Below, piece after piece: positions 40,084 through 41,927 of a DNA stretch of 41,927 nucleotides (positions are counted from its first letter, which is position 1; every line of letters starts with the position of its first letter). The notes beneath the pieces were generated by a model. That model was not told where the DNA came from, did not search any database, and was given only the letters and a program-made list of their open reading frames with translations. Both the position numbers and the translations under genes were made by a program. Source of the DNA: Halobacteriales archaeon QH_10_67_22 (GTDB lineage Archaea; Halobacteriota; Halobacteria; Halobacteriales; Haloarculaceae); NCBI GenBank assembly GCA_003021305.1, contig PXQN01000034.1, positions 12,423 to 54,349 on the forward strand, read 5' to 3'.

Positions 40084-40553
40084 CTGGCGACCGTGCTCCC
40101 GACGCCGCCTCGGGGTCGCTCCTGTCGCGCCGGCGCGTCCTCCTGGTGGTCGCCGCCGGCCTCGTCCCGTGGGTCGTGGTCCCCTACGAGACCGGCGCGA
40201 GTCTCGTCTTCTCGTTTGGCCTGGTCACTCCGCCCTCGCTGGCGCTCGAATCGGTCGTCCGGTACGTCGCCGTCGACACGGTCGCGTTGCCGCCACGCCT
40301 GCTGGCCTGGCCGGTCGCGTCGCTGCTGTACGCGCTTGCGGTCGCCAGTACCGCCCTGGCGCTCGTCGGCCGCGAGGACCGCCGGGTCACTGCCGGGCTG
40401 TTCGGACTGGCCGGACTCGACGTGTTGTACTTCGCGCTCACGTTCTCGACGCTCCGGTTGCGGGTGCTGGCGCTCCCGCTGGGCGTCGTCGTGTTGTTCC
40501 TGGCCGCCTGGGAGAGCCGTCCCGACGCGTGGGGGCTCCGACTCGACGGGTAA
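40080..40553 (+). CDS. Haloarchaeal membrane protein (TIGR04206-like)
   Basis: 157 residues with about four hydrophobic helices (about 18-35, 75-100, 110-124, 128-143), including RRRVLLVVAAGLVPWVVVPY at the N-terminus. It resembles a conserved haloarchaeal membrane family of unknown role (name from memory). The ATG overlaps the DRG stop (ATGA), so the two are translationally coupled. Confidence 0.7.
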   Translation: MTGDRAPDAASGSLLSRRRVLLVVAAGLVPWVVVPYETGASLVFSFGLVTPPSLALESVVRYVAVDTVALPPRLLAWPVASLLYALAVASTALALVGREDRRVTAGLFGLAGLDVLYFALTFSTLRLRVLALPLGVVVLFLAAWESRPDAWGLRLDG

Positions 40554-40613
40554 CAGGCCGCCGACCGCGGCCGCTCCGGTACGTTTTTCGAGGTGGCGAC
40601 CCTCCGAACAGGT

Positions 40614-41798
40614 ATGGACGCACCGTTAGACCACGTCATGATGCGCGTCGAAGACTTGGAGGAGTCGCTGGACTGGTACGGGACACACCTGGACTACGAG
40701 GAGAAGGGTCGCTGGGAGGCCGACACCTTCACCAACGTCTTCCTCGGGCCCGAAGACACCCACGAGAACGGTGCTCTGCTGGAACTGACCTACAACCACG
40801 ACGGGCGCTCGTACACGATGGGCGACGCGTGGGGCCACATCGCCGTCCGCGTCCCGGAGGGCGAACTCCAGGCGGCCTACGACCAGCTGATGGACGAGGG
40901 CGTCGAGGACTACCGCGACCCCGAGAGCTGTGGCGGCCGGTACGCGTTCGTCAAAGACCCCGACGGCCACGAGGTCGAGATCGTCCAGCGCGACCACGGC
41001 GCGAAGTGGAGTCTCGACCATACGATGATCCGCGTCGAGGACGCCGACGAGGCCCTGGGCTGGTTCGTCCGCAAACTCGAGTACGAACACACCGGCCGCT
41101 GGGAGTCGGACACGTTCGCCAACTACTTCGTGAAACGCGAGGGCGCCGCCCCCGAGGAGATGGCCGTCGAACTCACCTACAACTACGACGGGCGCTCGTA
41201 CACGATGGGCGACGCGTGGGGCCACATCGCCGTCCGCGTCCCGGACGTGCGTGATGGCGTCGCGGTAATCTGTCGCGTCCATCCCAGAGCAGACCGCAAT
41301 GACGTTGTCGCCGCCAACAAAGAAGGCAAGCGAGTCGTGGCCCCTGCGCATATACTGCATCAGCGCCGCGTACCCCTGTTCGATGTTGATGAACGTGTCG
41401 AACTCGTCGAGCGCGAGTACGGCGCGAGGTGGAGTCTCGACCACACGATGATTCGCGTCGAGAACGCCGAGGAAGCACTCGGCTGGTACACGCGAAAACT
41501 GGGGTACGACCTGGTGCGTCGCTCCGAACACGACAGCTTTGCGCTGTATTTCATGCAACCCGGCGACGCGCCACGGGAGGCGATGACGGTCGAACTCACC
41601 TACAACTACGACGGCCGGAACTACGAGAGCGGCGACGCGTGGGGCCATCTGGCCGTTCGGGCCGAGGACCTGCAGGCGTTCTGGGAGACACTGATGGACC
41701 GCCACGCCGAGGACTACCGCGACCCCGAAAGCTGTGACAACCGCTACGCGTTCACGAAAGACATGGACGGTCACGAAGTCGAGATCGTGACGCCCTGA
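40614..41798 (+). CDS. Three-domain VOC (glyoxalase fold) protein with a foreign segment in domain 2
   Basis: 394 residues. VOC domain 1 (1-126) has the usual metal-ligand positions: H7, the Glu of LLELTY, the His of WGHIAV and the Glu of GHEVEIV. Domain 2 (132-210) starts normally (SLDHTMIRVED) but its C-terminal half is replaced by about 57 residues that are the antisense reading of a GTP cyclohydrolase III fragment. Domain 3 (272-394) is complete. Haloarchaeal relatives usually have two VOC domains, so this gene looks like a duplication followed by a splice. A 61-bp stretch is identical between domains 1 and 2 (40798-40858 and 41185-41245). The substrate is unknown; relatives include lactoylglutathione lyase-like and dioxygenase-like proteins. 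Start ATG 40614 with a T-rich TATA box about 27 bases upstream. Confidence 0.85.
   Translation: MDAPLDHVMMRVEDLEESLDWYGTHLDYEEKGRWEADTFTNVFLGPEDTHENGALLELTYNHDGRSYTMGDAWGHIAVRVPEGELQAAYDQLMDEGVEDYRDPESCGGRYAFVKDPDGHEVEIVQRDHGAKWSLDHTMIRVEDADEALGWFVRKLEYEHTGRWESDTFANYFVKREGAAPEEMAVELTYNYDGRSYTMGDAWGHIAVRVPDVRDGVAVICRVHPRADRNDVVAANKEGKRVVAPAHILHQRRVPLFDVDERVELVEREYGARWSLDHTMIRVENAEEALGWYTRKLGYDLVRRSEHDSFALYFMQPGDAPREAMTVELTYNYDGRNYESGDAWGHLAVRAEDLQAFWETLMDRHAEDYRDPESCDNRYAFTKDMDGHEVEIVTP
41238..41411 (-). pseudogene. Fragment of a GTP cyclohydrolase III gene, antisense inside the VOC gene
   Basis: The minus strand reads LDEFDTFINIEQGYAALMQY, then MRRGHDSLAFFVGGDNVIAV and CSGMDATDYRDAITHVRD, a core part of archaeal GTP cyclohydrolase III including the GGDN metal/nucleotide motif. 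It lacks both ends of the gene. The joints share short sequence with the VOC gene (CGCGTCCCGGA on one side, TCGTCGAG on the other). Confidence 0.75.
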
Positions 41799-41841
41799 CT
41801 GGGAGGTCGTGACGCCTTTTCGACGACTGCGAAAGGAGTGA

Positions 41842-41922
41842 TAGTGATTATTGTCGGTCTGTTCCGGATCGACCGCGCGACTGCGGTACGGTCGTACCGG
41901 TAAATCGCTACAATAATCACTA
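41842..41922 (+). mobile_element. MITE family 1, copy 6
   Basis: 81 bp, loop ACTG with changes in the right stem (GCGGTACGGTCG). TGA is on the left (41839-41841) and TGG on the right. It lies 43 bases after the VOC stop, at the window edge. Confidence 0.8.
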
Positions 41923-41927
41923 TGGTA

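Noticed and set aside
2934-41923. CRISPR-like interpretation of the repeated palindromes
   Set aside because: Copies are dispersed kilobases apart between genes, not in a regular array, and there are no cas genes.
1-41927. tRNA or rRNA genes
   Set aside because: I looked for tRNA-like T-arm GGTTCRA motifs with acceptor pairing and for rRNA-like stretches and saw none convincing.

Overview
This is a haloarchaeal (class Halobacteria) chromosomal window. The base composition is GC-rich, the proteins are strongly acidic (Asp/Glu-rich), many starts are leaderless with an archaeal TATA box about 25-30 bases upstream, and several families are specific to this group: Bat-type activators, HalX and HalOD1 signalling proteins, the cox-cluster small membrane proteins, a VNG_1110C-type protein, and the L11 / L1-L10-L12 ribosomal layout. 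The genus cannot be fixed from sequence alone.

Layout. 1-7.2 kb is a sensory region: a Bat-like PAS/GAF/HTH_10 regulator, a HalOD1 protein, a protein carrying the hallmarks of a class I terpene synthase, a LOV-domain (blue-light) sensor and a HalX pseudo-receiver. 7.2-12.5 kb is metabolic: the methylmalonyl-CoA mutase large subunit and acetyl-CoA synthetase, separated by a decayed TnpB element. 12.5-14.8 kb is an AT-rich island with an MFS transporter and gene relics, bounded by a 31-bp direct repeat taken from the end of acs. 14.8-18.2 kb is a cytochrome oxidase cluster (CoxA-type subunit I plus small membrane proteins). 18.4-25.1 kb holds a large coiled-coil protein, a winged-helix protein, purA, a Trm112-like protein, a predicted membrane-anchored protein and a DR2241-type Fe-S protein. 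25.2-31.2 kb holds an HtpX-like protease, a Tat lipoprotein beta-propeller, a CbiX chelatase with a lost C-terminus, a disrupted DUF7344 regulator, and cysS. 31.3-33.5 kb is a TctA-like permease with relics of CorA and of a 7TM histidine kinase. 33.5-36.4 kb is the ribosomal stalk operon, with a damaged L12 reading frame. 36.7-41.8 kb holds TFB, a TrmB-type regulator, a DRG GTPase and a three-domain VOC protein into which an antisense piece of a GTP cyclohydrolase III gene has been spliced.

The most unusual theme is three families of short non-coding inverted-repeat elements (80, about 109 and 107 bp; 12 copies or partial copies). Six copies are flanked on both sides by TGA, as for a 3-bp target duplication. 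Most sit exactly on, or within 4 bases of, a TGA stop codon. One copy lies inside a gene, and removing 83 bp restores that gene's frame, so this family has moved. A second theme is frequent small rearrangement: truncated or spliced genes with short homology or hairpins at the joints (L12, VOC, CbiX, acs fragment, HicA, CorA, TnpB). These are either genuine decay or assembly error, and read mapping would decide.
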